64,000 nt of DNA from Promethearchaeota archaeon (GCA_013375495.1 JABXKC010000009.1:38773-102772), one strand, 5' to 3'; shown: positions 44,149 through 53,050, counted from the stretch's first letter. Numbers and translations are program-made. The notes: generated by a model from the sequence alone, not told the origin.

Positions 44149-45880
44149 ATTCTCCTCCTTTCGATTTTTGTTTTTGATATAGAGTCTCAAATATTTGCTT
44201 GTATAACACATTTGTTTCTATTAAATCTGCGTGATTGCCCAAACCAACTACGCGACCTCTATCTAAGATTAATATTAAATCCGCATTACGAATAGTGGAT
44301 ATACGCTGGGTTATAATTATCGTTGTTGTTCCTTTCATGATTCTCATTAAAGCTTCTTGTATTTTGAATTCGGTTTCTACATCAACAGAACTCGTAGAAT
44401 CATCAAAAATCAGAATCTTTGGTTTAACAATTAGAGCTCGAGCAATCGATAATCTTTGTTTCTGTCCTCCCGACAACCTAGTTCCTCTTTCTCCAACTAA
44501 TGAATCATAACCATCTGGTAGATTTATAATAAAATCGTGTAGTTCTGCGATTTTAGCGGCTTCTACAATTTCCTTAAAATCTGCATCTTCTTTGCCATAA
44601 GCTATATTATCTGCAATACTTTTATTAAATAAGTAGGTTTCTTGGGAGACTAACCCAATATTTCTTCGTAAATCTTTCAAAACATATCTCTCTATATCAA
44701 CACCATCAATCTTAATAGCTCCCCCATTGATTTCGTAAAATCTTGGGATTAAGTTTATAATCGTTGATTTACCTGAACCTGTTGTTCCAAGTATTGCTAA
44801 CTTCTTTCCTTCTGGGATTTTGAAGGATACATCCTTTAATATTCTATGTTCGGATGTGTAACCAAAAGAAACATTATCAAAAGAAATTTCACCCTTCATT
44901 AATTTTATGGGGATTGCGTCAGGAGAATCCTCAATTTCTGGTGCAGATTCAATAACTTCCCTCACGCGCGTAAGTGCAGCATCAGCTTGCACATAAATTA
45001 ACATAATTTGTCCTAACATCACCAAGGGGAACCCAAGAGAAGCTACAAATGATATTAGTGTAATTATTACACTTAATTCTATTTTATCTTCGATAAACCA
45101 CATTCCACCGAGGAAAAAAGTAATTATAGTCATGAATCCTATTACTACATATACAAGAGGCATGTACAAAGAGTTTAATTTAACGGAATTAACGCTAGCC
45201 TTGTAGAACCTTATATTACTTTCTTGGAACTTATCCTGTTCTTTATTTTGTGTGCTAAACATCCTAACAACCTCAGCTCCAACGATATTTTCTCTTATTG
45301 TATTAGTTAAATCGCCAAAACTCTCGCGTGTTTCAAGAAAAATCGGTTTTAATCTTTTCGCGATGAAATACGATACAGTTAGAGAACCTCCAAATACAAT
45401 TATCAAAATTATGGATAGTACGATGCTAAAAAAGAAAAAACTCACCAATACACCTACCAATTGAAGAATAGATTGCAATCCCATAATTAATCCCATACCA
45501 AAAATCATTTGAGTCTCCTCAATATCGCTTGTAGCTCTTGAAATTAATTGACCCGTCTCTGTTTTATCAAAAAACGAAAAAGATTGACGATATATTGCAT
45601 TACTAATATCTGTCCGTAAATGATAAATAGCTCTTGCAGATACTTCGGCACCTTTAAGTCTGCCAGCTCGGTTGGCAAAATATACCAAAAAAGCGAATCC
45701 TATAGCAAGTAAGAAGTATATTAGTAACCTATTTATGTTAACCAGTTCTCCAATCATTCTTCCTATAAATATAGGAATAAAAATGTAAAAAATCGTCGAT
45801 AATAAGAGACATACCAATTGAAATATGAGATCTTTTTTCGATTTTGCCCAATATTTAATTATCATTCGCATTGAATTCAT
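44135..45880 (-). CDS. ABC exporter half-transporter (degenerate-site subunit)
   Basis: A 581-residue half-transporter: six membrane helices (about 15-315) and an NBD. Walker A is GTTGSGKST; the signature LSGGQKQR is intact. Walker B reads LIFDDSTSSVD, with Asp in place of the catalytic Glu, and the switch His is Gln in IITQRIST. These two changes mark the degenerate site of heterodimeric exporters such as TM287/288. The partner encoded immediately downstream has the intact Glu and His but a weak signature, so one composite site is active and one is not. GAGGAG lies before the ATG, seven bases after the PadR-like gene. Substrate unknown; drug or lipid export is typical. Confidence 0.92.
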   Translation of the reverse strand: MNSMRMIIKYWAKSKKDLIFQLVCLLLSTIFYIFIPIFIGRMIGELVNINRLLIYFLLAIGFAFLVYFANRAGRLKGAEVSARAIYHLRTDISNAIYRQSFSFFDKTETGQLISRATSDIEETQMIFGMGLIMGLQSILQLVGVLVSFFFFSIVLSIILIIVFGGSLTVSYFIAKRLKPIFLETRESFGDLTNTIRENIVGAEVVRMFSTQNKEQDKFQESNIRFYKASVNSVKLNSLYMPLVYVVIGFMTIITFFLGGMWFIEDKIELSVIITLISFVASLGFPLVMLGQIMLIYVQADAALTRVREVIESAPEIEDSPDAIPIKLMKGEISFDNVSFGYTSEHRILKDVSFKIPEGKKLAILGTTGSGKSTIINLIPRFYEINGGAIKIDGVDIERYVLKDLRRNIGLVSQETYLFNKSIADNIAYGKEDADFKEIVEAAKIAELHDFIINLPDGYDSLVGERGTRLSGGQKQRLSIARALIVKPKILIFDDSTSSVDVETEFKIQEALMRIMKGTTTIIITQRISTIRNADLILILDRGRVVGLGNHADLIETNVLYKQIFETLYQKQKSKGGEYDEQ

Positions 45881-45887
45881 TACGATT

Positions 45888-46427
45888 CTACTCCTCTAAA
45901 ATCATACTAATTAATTTTTGTAACTTTACTTTTTCTTTTCTTATTTTTAGCAATATATCGTTCACATCATTTTCCATATAGGTCAGGATGTTCAATTTTT
46001 CTTCATTAGGAATATCTTTTAGCATAATATACTCAACTGGACTAGACCATACACTAAATGTCGCTTCCTTTAGAAATGTCTCGTGATCAATTTCTATGCC
46101 ACTTTCTGGGAACCTGTGCTTAATAAACTCAAAAATCTTTCCAATATTTTGACGAAGATCTAATAATTTACTTTTACCTTTATCGGTCAAGAAATAAAGG
46201 TGTTTAGGACGTCCGGTGTCTTTACTTACATCGTCTTTTATTGACAGAAAACCTTCTTCCGCTAACTCTTTCATCATTCTATATATTTTCGAATGTGGTA
46301 TATTTCCAAACTTCTTCAAATCGTAGTATGTTAAACCTTCTGGAAAATCTTTTACTGTATTGAACATAAATAGCGTTTTTAAATCCTCTGAGAATTCTAT
46401 GAAAAATTTAAATCCTTTAGGCCACAT
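45888..46427 (-). CDS. PadR-like winged-helix transcriptional regulator
   Basis: A 179-residue protein. The N-terminal winged helix (about 20-85) has LTYYDLKKFGNIPHSKIYRM, MKELAEEGFLSIKDD, and the wing TGRPKHLYFLTDKGKSKLL, typical of PadR/MarR-type regulators. The C-terminal half is helical (about 90-179) and should dimerise or sense a ligand. It is the first gene of the operon with the two ABC half-transporters (7 bp and overlap), so it most likely controls exporter expression in response to the transported compound. The start is ATG (MWPKGFKF) without a clear ribosome-binding site, suggesting a leaderless transcript. Confidence 0.82.
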   Translation of the reverse strand: MWPKGFKFFIEFSEDLKTLFMFNTVKDFPEGLTYYDLKKFGNIPHSKIYRMMKELAEEGFLSIKDDVSKDTGRPKHLYFLTDKGKSKLLDLRQNIGKIFEFIKHRFPESGIEIDHETFLKEATFSVWSSPVEYIMLKDIPNEEKLNILTYMENDVNDILLKIRKEKVKLQKLISMILEE

Positions 46428-46587
46428 TTATGTTGAAAATTAATTAATAAGAAAGTTTTTTTCAAATTGAAATATTATGAAAGACGAAATAATCTTTAAT
46501 TTATAATTTTTTTCATTTTGAAATATTAATTTTTTATTGAAATTCTTTTATAATAAATCGTGATTAATTATATTAAAATTGTTATGA

Positions 46588-47925
46588 ATGATTAAAATGA
46601 CTGAAGTTTTTATATCAGATACAAAAATGGGCGTTGGTAAGGCTGTAAATGAGATATTTTCGAATTTAATGAAATCTGGATCAATTTTAAACAGCTCCAA
46701 AGAAGTGTATATTAAGGTAAATGGAATAGATTTCAAAAAACACGCCTATACATCTCCAGAAGTACTTGAAGAAATTATTAAATATTTAAAGGACAAAGAT
46801 GCCAAGATTTACGTAATGGAGAATTCTACTCAAGCAAATATGACTAGAATTGTATTCGCAATCAATGGTTATAAAGAAGTATGCGAAAAAAACGGTGCTG
46901 AAATTATATATTTAGACGAAGAGGAAACCGAATCATTCGCATTCAAGGAAAAACCTTCTTCAGAAGATAATTCTAAGGGATATAACTTAAAGACCTTTAG
47001 ATTGCCTAAAACTATAATAAAAATCATGAAAAACAGAGATTCAATAACATACATAAATATTCCCAAGCTTAAAACTCATTCAATGGCAGTAGTGACGCTT
47101 GGAATAAAAAATCAGTGGGGATTTCCTCAACATGCTGATCGAGGTAAAGATCATAACTATAATCTACATTCTAAATTAGTAGATGTTTATGAATATATCA
47201 AACCCGATATAACTATTATTGATGGAACTGAAGGATTGATTCATGGACATTATCCTCCTACATCGTGGGAGGACAGAGTTATTAAGAAGTTTGAGATTTT
47301 GATAGGTGGAAGAGATACTTTAGCAGTCGATGTTGTTGGAGCAAGAATTTTTGGTCTTACATTAGAAGATGTCCCTCACCTTAAAATCGCTAACAAGAGA
47401 GGACTAGGAGAAGGAGATTTAAACAAAATAAATGTAATAGGTAAAAATTTAGACGACTATACAGAGAAATATCCTTGGGATTTATTACAAGAGTTCCCTG
47501 ATAATGTTATGATAGTGAAGGGCACTGAATTATTATGTAGAGAAGGTTGTCAAAATAATCCTTTAACTACTTTACAAGTATTTGCAAATGATCATAAAGA
47601 TAAATTCAAAGGAGGTTGGTTTTTAGTAATGGGGAAAGGTCATGACGAAAATATTGTGGAAATATTGAAGGAAAAAGGTTTTACTAAAGGATTAGTAGCA
47701 GGATATTGTGCTATTGATGAAGTGGGTGAAAAACTTCGGAATGAGTTCGGGAAACGTAAAGTATTTTTTTCAGGTGATTGCAATAATTTAGCTGAAACAG
47801 TTAAAGCAATTCTTAAATTATCAGGTTTGACGGTTTTTGATTTAGTACCACTTTCCACAGAAGAGTTGATGTCTCTTATTGATCTTGCTAAGGAACACGG
47901 CAGTAGCGCTTTAACTCCATTGTAA
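46588..47925 (+). CDS. DUF362 family protein
   Basis: A 445-residue protein of the DUF362 family. Seen: IYVMENSTQANMTRIVFA, INIPKLKTHSMAVVTLGIKNQWG, ITIIDGTEGLIHGHYPP and LIGGRDTLAVDVVGARIFG. These are the family signature. The ferredoxin-like 2x(4Fe-4S) domain found in some members is absent; a few cysteines (LCREGC; GYCAID) remain. Function is not established. The start may be ATG 46588 or ATG four codons later (MTEVFISD). It is divergent from the ABC operon, with about 160 bp of promoter region. Confidence 0.85.
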   Translation: MIKMTEVFISDTKMGVGKAVNEIFSNLMKSGSILNSSKEVYIKVNGIDFKKHAYTSPEVLEEIIKYLKDKDAKIYVMENSTQANMTRIVFAINGYKEVCEKNGAEIIYLDEEETESFAFKEKPSSEDNSKGYNLKTFRLPKTIIKIMKNRDSITYINIPKLKTHSMAVVTLGIKNQWGFPQHADRGKDHNYNLHSKLVDVYEYIKPDITIIDGTEGLIHGHYPPTSWEDRVIKKFEILIGGRDTLAVDVVGARIFGLTLEDVPHLKIANKRGLGEGDLNKINVIGKNLDDYTEKYPWDLLQEFPDNVMIVKGTELLCREGCQNNPLTTLQVFANDHKDKFKGGWFLVMGKGHDENIVEILKEKGFTKGLVAGYCAIDEVGEKLRNEFGKRKVFFSGDCNNLAETVKAILKLSGLTVFDLVPLSTEELMSLIDLAKEHGSSALTPL

Positions 47926-48017
47926 TACCATGTTTTAGGATACTTATTCTTGATTTATTTACTTTTCTGTAAAAAAAAATAATGTTTTATTAATAAGATG
48001 GTTCAATAAATTTAATA

Positions 48018-48761
48018 ATGAATTTTGAATCGAAATATATTGAAATAAGACAATTCTTATCGGTTCCAGAGTTAGAATTTAACTTGGATAAAAAAATCGA
48101 CGCATTGTTCGATTCAGATAGTATTAAGAGGGAAATTTTAAGTAAAATTACCCAATTTATCAATTATTTTTCAATATTTAAGAATGTAAAACCTTTCATG
48201 AATTCCGTATATTACTGCATTGAAACTACATTAGATCTTGGAGTTGAATCTGGAAGTGATTTTAAAGAGCTTCTAGTAAAAAATGCCTTGATGAGGTTTG
48301 TTCAAGAATACATTGATTACGCTCAATTAACGCAAAAAAGACAAATCCTGAAACTTTTATCAGATTCATTTGATAAACTTCAAATTCAGCCCATAATAAT
48401 TAATTTAGGGTTGCTTCTTAAACCAATGTATCAAGATAAGGCCTACCTTGATAAAGCAAACAACACCGCGGATGTAGAAATCTCTTATTCCCTTCTTGAT
48501 GAGATTGAAATTAAAATTAAAACAATTATTGATGAATGGCTAAAGGCTCAAGTTATTACATTAAACAATCAAGATATAATTAAAACAGAGTTAGGAAAAA
48601 AATATGAGGATTTAGCGAGAAATTTCAAAATTATAAAAGATTCTGATATTTACTTGAAGCTTTTTACAGAAGTAATGGAAATGCTTTCAATGAGACTTAC
48701 GGTGATTAGTTTGATGGAGTCGATATCGGACGATTCATTCGAACCTATTCCAATAAAATAA
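48018..48761 (+). CDS. Helical protein of unknown function
   Basis: A 247-residue protein that is predicted almost wholly helical (IDALFDSDSIKREILSKI; ALMRFVQEYIDYAQLTQ; DEIEIKIKTIIDEWLKAQ). It has no membrane segments, few cysteines and no recognised motif. Helical-hairpin proteins of this type could be scaffolds or GTPase effectors, but nothing proves this. The ATG at 48018 lacks a ribosome-binding site, in keeping with leaderless transcription. It is followed after about 170 bp by the 35-residue-repeat protein gene on the same strand. Confidence 0.55.
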   Translation: MNFESKYIEIRQFLSVPELEFNLDKKIDALFDSDSIKREILSKITQFINYFSIFKNVKPFMNSVYYCIETTLDLGVESGSDFKELLVKNALMRFVQEYIDYAQLTQKRQILKLLSDSFDKLQIQPIIINLGLLLKPMYQDKAYLDKANNTADVEISYSLLDEIEIKIKTIIDEWLKAQVITLNNQDIIKTELGKKYEDLARNFKIIKDSDIYLKLFTEVMEMLSMRLTVISLMESISDDSFEPIPIK

Positions 48762-48929
48762 CGACCTTATTTGAAGTTTTGATTCTTCTTTCATTCCAAA
48801 GCTCACTGCTTTTTGAAAATAGATAATTTGAACATTTAAGATATTGAAATCTATTAAATCTTGGATAAGTAAATTATTAAATACAAATTTTGATATTATA
48901 TTTAAAAACACTATTAATTAACTCCTTAA

Positions 48930-50411
48930 GTGAGAAAATTGGAAGAAAACGAAAAACCTTTAACTCCCGAAGAAATAGAAAAGCAAAAGAAGATTGTTGA
49001 TGATCTATATAAGAAAGAAAAGGAGGACAGAGAGAATTACTTAAAAAGTTTTGAGGAGGAACGAAAGGCTTCATTTGAAGAGAGCAAGGCTATGATTTCT
49101 TCATTAATCTCGGAAAAAAGCTTCATGAGAGAAAAACAACGAGAGCGAGATTTAGAAAGAATGGAAATAAAACCTGAAATCGAAAAAACTGGAGAAGTTA
49201 TTGAAAAATCTATCAGTGATAAAGCATTTATGATCAAAAAACATAAAGAAGAAGATCAAATAAGGAAGAATATAAAACCCGATATTAGAGGCGTAGGAGA
49301 AGTAATTAGCAAAATTATTGATGATAAAGCTTTCCTAATAGAAAAAAAAAAAGAAACAGATGAACAACGATTAAAATTACAGCCCGATATTGAAAGCACG
49401 AGACAAACAATCAGTAAAAATATTGACACTAAAGCTTTCTTGATTGAAAAGAAGAAAGAAAGTGTTTCAAGTCTACATGATTTAAAACCAGACATCGAAA
49501 CTGCTAGCCAAGCGATAAGTAAATCTATTGAGGAGAAATCATTTTTAAGAGAAAAACAAAGAGAAAGCGATCTAGAAAGAATGAAGCTCAGACCAGAGTT
49601 TATGAAAACCGGGGAAGCAATCAATAAAACAGTCGCCGAAAAAGCGTTTAGAATTGAAAAAATGAAAGAATTAGAAGAGAAGAAGTTAAAATTACATCCA
49701 GACATAGCTGGGAAAGGCGAAGCGATTAAAGCATCCATCAACGAAAAAGCATTTAGGATCGATATACAAAAAGATAAGGAGAGAAAAATAAAAGAACTAA
49801 AACCAGATATCAACAAAACAGGAGAAAGTATTTCTCAATCCATAATGGAAAAAGCTTTTGTAAGAGAAACACAAAGAGAGAAAGATCTCAAGCGAATGGA
49901 GATAAAACCTGATTTTTTAAAAGCTAGCGATGCTATTAGCACTACTGTTGCTGAAAAAGCGTTTAGAGCGGAAAAACAGCGCGAAATTTACGAAAAGAAA
50001 AAGGAATTAAAACCAGATATTGAAAAAACAGCAGAAAAAATAAGTCATTCAATCCAAGAAAAAGCATTTATGCGTGAAAAACAACGAGATGAATATTCTC
50101 GAAGGATGGAAATTAAACCCGATTTAGATAAGGCAAGTCAAGCAATAAAAACTTCAATTGATGAAAAAGCGTTTAGAATTGAAAAACAAAAAGAGATGGA
50201 CAAGAAAAGAATGGAGATAAAGCCAGAAATCGAAAAATCTAGAGAAGCCATCGAAAAAACCATTGGCGAAAAAGCTTTCATTATAGAAAAGCAAAAAGAA
50301 CGAGATTCGGAAAGAATAGAACTTAAACCCGATATTAAGGGTATTGGTTCAAAAATCGAAGACCAAATTGAAAAAATTGAAAAAAAGAAGAAGGACGATC
50401 AACCTACCTAA
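48930..50411 (+). CDS. Protein of twelve 35-residue charged helical repeats
   Basis: A 493-residue, strongly charged protein. Residues 1-60 are an introductory helix. Residues 61-480 form twelve tandem units of exactly 35 residues, with consensus near EKAFxxEKQREkDxxRM, then EIKPDIEKTGEAIxKSI. Each unit has an invariant Phe in the first helix and a K-P-(D/E)-(I/F) turn at about position 21, so each is probably a two-helix hairpin stacked into a long solenoid or rod. A Lys-rich tail ends the protein. No membrane segment is visible. The start is GTG 48930, the first codon after an in-frame TAA. I recognise no family; unit length varies by no residue, which argues for structural constraint. Confidence 0.8.
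   Translation: MRKLEENEKPLTPEEIEKQKKIVDDLYKKEKEDRENYLKSFEEERKASFEESKAMISSLISEKSFMREKQRERDLERMEIKPEIEKTGEVIEKSISDKAFMIKKHKEEDQIRKNIKPDIRGVGEVISKIIDDKAFLIEKKKETDEQRLKLQPDIESTRQTISKNIDTKAFLIEKKKESVSSLHDLKPDIETASQAISKSIEEKSFLREKQRESDLERMKLRPEFMKTGEAINKTVAEKAFRIEKMKELEEKKLKLHPDIAGKGEAIKASINEKAFRIDIQKDKERKIKELKPDINKTGESISQSIMEKAFVRETQREKDLKRMEIKPDFLKASDAISTTVAEKAFRAEKQREIYEKKKELKPDIEKTAEKISHSIQEKAFMREKQRDEYSRRMEIKPDLDKASQAIKTSIDEKAFRIEKQKEMDKKRMEIKPEIEKSREAIEKTIGEKAFIIEKQKERDSERIELKPDIKGIGSKIEDQIEKIEKKKKDDQPT
49110..50369 (+). repeat. Twelve tandem 105-bp coding repeats
   Basis: The region encodes twelve consecutive 35-residue units without any insertion or deletion. At DNA level the copies have diverged (many synonymous differences), so the array is old and not a recent slippage product. 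Unit borders fall before each (S/D/E)-K-(A/S)-F motif. Units 1, 5, 8, 10 and 12 are most alike in the segment following Phe. Confidence 0.85.
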
Positions 50412-50442
50412 AAGTAAAAATCTTCTATTGAATTATCTGTAT

Positions 50443-50946
50443 CTATAAGCGATTATTAAATTTAATTAACTCATTTAAATTCATATTTTCTAATCTTTTT
50501 TTATACTGTAAAATAGAAGGATCAATATTTCCGTTAAAATTTTTTATTGCAGATTCAAATTTAAAATAGAAATCTTCCATAACTTGGCGTAAAATAACTC
50601 TTTCCGCCTGTAAATTCGTTTTTTTTGTAATCCCAATCACAGATAATCTTCCCATTCTATCATATAATATTCTGCTTTCTCTAAAGTTTACTTCTTGAAT
50701 CTCGTCGTTAACCGAGTCTGGTTTTATTTCACTCATAAATAAATTTAATGCGTTTAAAAAACCACTTATTAAATCTTCGTGAGATGAAAATTTAGTGTTA
50801 TTTGTGTATTTATTACTTAGAAGGAGCGAACCAGTTAAATTATCTATAAAATAAATAGCGTGAAATCGATTATTACTGAAATTTATTTTATCTAGATCAA
50901 ATCCGTATGATCTCTCAATATTGTTATTATTCCATTTAAATGACAT
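50443..50946 (-). CDS. Longin-like domain protein
   Basis: A 167-residue protein. Residues 25-115 read HAIYFIDNLTGSLLLSNKY, then SGFLNALNLFMSEIK, EIQEVNFRESRILYDRM and GRLSVIGITKK. This strand-strand-helix-strand-strand order is that of the longin fold and resembles the N-terminal half of the protein at 13226-13969. A helical C-terminus follows (LRQVMEDFYFKFESAIKNF). No membrane anchor. Asgard genomes have many such small longin proteins, presumed partners of small GTPases. It converges on the repeat-protein gene, with about 30 bp between. The start is the ATG at 50944-50946 (MSFKWNN). Confidence 0.55.
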   Translation of the reverse strand: MSFKWNNNNIERSYGFDLDKINFSNNRFHAIYFIDNLTGSLLLSNKYTNNTKFSSHEDLISGFLNALNLFMSEIKPDSVNDEIQEVNFRESRILYDRMGRLSVIGITKKTNLQAERVILRQVMEDFYFKFESAIKNFNGNIDPSILQYKKRLENMNLNELIKFNNRL

Positions 50947-51134
50947 ATATCAGCGACTTTTAGACTTAAGAATATTCCTATTAAAACATGAAAACAACTA
51001 TGATTTAAAATGTAAATATTATCTTAGTGACATATTGATAGTTTTTGTAATGATAAAAATATTAGAAAAAAACTAAAAATTAAAAATAAAAACATTTTAT
51101 TATTAGACATATACTTCTTATCATATTTTAATTT

Positions 51135-51611
51135 TTGATGAACATGATTACAAATAATAACAATATAAAACAAAAAAATAAAATTTCAATTGGTAAAATT
51201 CTCTCGAAAGATGATTTTAATTCTACTATTTTCCCCGAAGAAGTTAAGTACGAGATTAATGAAGCTCCTTATTATTTATTAATTTTCATCTCTCGCGAAG
51301 ATTCTATCAAAATTAGCTGTTTTCCTACAAATACTCAGAATATTAAAAAAATTCTAATAAAATTAATTGAATTTTCTCCTGACCTTGTTAGGGGTATATC
51401 TACAGTTTTAGGTGAACTTAATTTAAGCAGAGATATTCTACATACTACGGGAATATGCTATGAGTTAGAAAATTGTTTCTATGAAACTTATTTGCTAGGA
51501 GACTCTCTAAATTCAGGAGAAATGTCAATAAAAGCAATTAAAGATAAATTTATGGCAATAGATAAAATCGTCAATGTAGTAATTGAAGATATCCCTGTTC
51601 ATCAAAAATAA
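51135..51611 (+). CDS. ACT-like domain protein, function unknown
   Basis: A 158-residue protein. The segment DLVRGISTVLGELNLSRDIL, then HTTGICYELENCFYETYLL, looks like an ACT-type beta-alpha-beta unit. It is preceded by YYLLIFISREDSIKISCF. No enzymatic domain is attached, so a regulatory or ligand-binding role is possible. Start among TTG 51135, ATG 51138 and ATG 51144. No ribosome-binding site. It stands alone between AT-rich intergenic regions. Confidence 0.45.
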   Translation: MMNMITNNNNIKQKNKISIGKILSKDDFNSTIFPEEVKYEINEAPYYLLIFISREDSIKISCFPTNTQNIKKILIKLIEFSPDLVRGISTVLGELNLSRDILHTTGICYELENCFYETYLLGDSLNSGEMSIKAIKDKFMAIDKIVNVVIEDIPVHQK

Positions 51612-51692
51612 TTTCAGAGAAATATGAATATCATATAATTACCTCAACCTCCAACGCTTCTACTAAATATATTGAATTTCAATTAAAAGAAG

Positions 51693-52067
51693 CTATTTGA
51701 TGTCGCTGGTTTTAATCGAACTTAAACTTCGCCACGCTTTCCAGAAAATCAACCACAAAATGATAAAAATAAAGACGGTGGTTGCAAAAGTATAGCCCCC
51801 TATGAAAAGGTCAACCATAATCAAAAAAGGGATACCTGCGCTCGCAAAACCTATCAAATAACCATAACCCCAGTACCTATTAATTAAAGCTATAACTACA
51901 CCTGGAATCATCGTTGTGAGGATGATTGAGAGAAACGCTAAAACTTCAATTGTTCGAGGCGCATCCAAAATAAATATCATGTTAAACCACGATGCAATGA
52001 AGCCAATAGTAGTAATTATAAATGTCCAAAAGTCTAATTTTAATTCCTTTTCTGCCTTTTTTCTCAT
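51693..52067 (-). CDS. Small four-helix membrane protein
   Basis: A 124-residue integral membrane protein with about four hydrophobic segments: FWTFIITTIGFIASWFNMIF, VLAFLSIILTTMIPGVVIAL, YLIGFASAGIPFLIMVDLF and TTVFIFIILWLIFW. The ends are charged. No family or function is recognised. The frame stays open upstream of the ATG for 16 more codons of plausible coding character (EIPIKVKDEEQIE) to TAG. It therefore may start earlier at a non-standard codon; GAGGA lies ten bases before the ATG, which supports the shorter form. Confidence 0.6.
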   Translation of the reverse strand: MRKKAEKELKLDFWTFIITTIGFIASWFNMIFILDAPRTIEVLAFLSIILTTMIPGVVIALINRYWGYGYLIGFASAGIPFLIMVDLFIGGYTFATTVFIFIILWLIFWKAWRSLSSIKTSDIK

Positions 52068-52432
52068 CTCAATTTGTTCCTCGTCTTTTACCTTTATTGG
52101 AATCTCTTTATTCTAAAAACTATTTATAAAAAATCTTCAAAAAACACACATAAACTACCAAAAGTTGTAACTGATAATTTTACATAATAAAAAATTGTTG
52201 ATAATTCTAATGAGGTAATTTACGGAAAAAATACTTTAGTCAGTATAAGGGTTTATATTTATGACAAAAGTATCAAAGTATCGACAATTCTTTTATATAC
52301 GACGAAAGATATTAATACCATAAGATAAAAATTTATATGTGTAAAACATATAATAATCGTTCAAGATAAAAATTTAAAAATAAAGCATTACAATTGTAAG
52401 AATAATAAAATAGGGATTTTAGATAAAATCAT
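52068..52432. other. AT-rich intergenic region with a small inverted repeat
   Basis: No reading frame of coding character is seen. It contains the inverted repeat TTATATGT/ACATATAA (52333-52340 and 52346-52353), a palindrome ttacaattgtaa near 52388, and several TATA-like tracts (aaatttaaaaataaag near 52370). The inverted repeat could be an operator or a double promoter; nothing more can be said. Confidence 0.35.
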
Positions 52433-52487
52433 GACTCCTGCCCCGCCCTGGATTTTTGTCTTTTGGTAGTGTGTAATACACACTCAT
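52419..52487 (-). CDS. Possible 22-residue leader-type peptide
   Basis: Short frame ATG 52485-52487 to TAA 52419-52421, encoding MSVYYTLPKDKNPGRGRS and four more residues. It is preceded, six bases away, by the purine-rich AGGGGGAGGAGG, a far stronger ribosome-binding site than most genes here have. The start codon lies inside the AGTGTGT/ACACACT hairpin of the structured element, a layout seen in leader peptides. Its tiny size makes it speculative. Confidence 0.25.
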   Translation of the reverse strand: MSVYYTLPKDKNPGRGRSHDFI

Positions 52488-52547
52488 TTCGCCCTCCTCC
52501 CCCTATTTTATTTCTGACCTTCTTATTAGGTCTTGGTGGCAGGAGTC
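52433..52547. ncRNA. GC-rich structured element with perfect 10-bp terminal stem
   Basis: GACTCCTGCC (52433-52442) and GGCAGGAGTC (52538-52547) are perfect inverted complements enclosing 95 bases. Inside are the hairpins AGTGTGT/ACACACT with a three-base loop (52469-52485) and GACCT/AGGTC (52515-52532), giving a three-way-junction shape. The segment is much richer in G and C than its flanks. Strand is undecided; on the plus strand a T-rich TCTCTCTTTATT follows, and on the minus strand a purine-rich run AGGGGGAGGAGGG is exposed. It may be a structured RNA or, less likely, a very short element with terminal inverted repeats. Confidence 0.4.
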
Positions 52548-52685
52548 TCTCTTTATTAAAATTCTCGAGACTCTATTTTGGCAGAGAAAATCTTCAATCA
52601 TAAAGGTTTGGCTAAATGATTAAATTCGAGAAAGAAGGGTTAAATGAAAAAGGCCCCAACAAAATTACGAAATTACGAATTAAAT

Positions 52686-52994
52686 TCAGAAAAAGAGCTT
52701 GAAATAAGAAGTAAGCAAATCAGTTTCAAACTTTGGATCGATTTTTTCTAAATCTGGATCCCACTCTTGCTGTAAATCCCCTAAGATTGCTAACCAGTCG
52801 TTTATATCTTCGATTTTATTAATGATTTCGCATGTATCGCAGTTTAAAGTGTCGCTGCATTTCGGTAAAGTCCGGCAGAACTTGCGAAGTTTCCTCTGAG
52901 CTGTTTCCAGCGCCGCCATCTGATGACTCAAGATGCTGCTTTCCGTTTTGGGAAAATGATTGTCCCAATCTTCTAACTTTTTTAATGTATCCAT
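52686..52994 (-). CDS. Small four-cysteine protein, relative of the 7604-7816 protein
   Basis: A 102-residue protein. Cysteines are spaced C-x5-C-x5-C-x2-C in FCRTLPKCSDTLNCDTC, followed by EIINKIEDINDWLAILGD. The spacing and the T-L-P-x-C-S core equal those of the protein at 7604-7816 (CDTLPECSEDDACETC). Helices flank the cluster on both sides (ALETAQRKLRKF before it), consistent with a metal-stabilised helical hairpin. Function unknown. The start is ATG 52992-52994 with a TATA-like tract about 27 bases upstream, so it is likely leaderless. Neighbouring genes are also short and cysteine-bearing. Confidence 0.65.
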   Translation of the reverse strand: MDTLKKLEDWDNHFPKTESSILSHQMAALETAQRKLRKFCRTLPKCSDTLNCDTCEIINKIEDINDWLAILGDLQQEWDPDLEKIDPKFETDLLTSYFKLFF

Positions 52995-53050
52995 ATAAAA
53001 AACATTAATTGGTTAAATAAAAATTTTAATTGATGAGAAGCGTAAAAAAA

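Noticed and set aside
48930..50411. ESCRT-III-like or other known coiled-coil family
   Set aside because: The strict 35-residue period with K-P turns does not match Snf7-type helices, and no MIM motif is seen.
52433..52547. Terminal inverted repeats suggesting an insertion sequence or MITE
   Set aside because: No transposase, no clear target-site duplication beside the 10-bp repeats, and the inner hairpins suggest RNA structure. Copy number elsewhere could not be checked.
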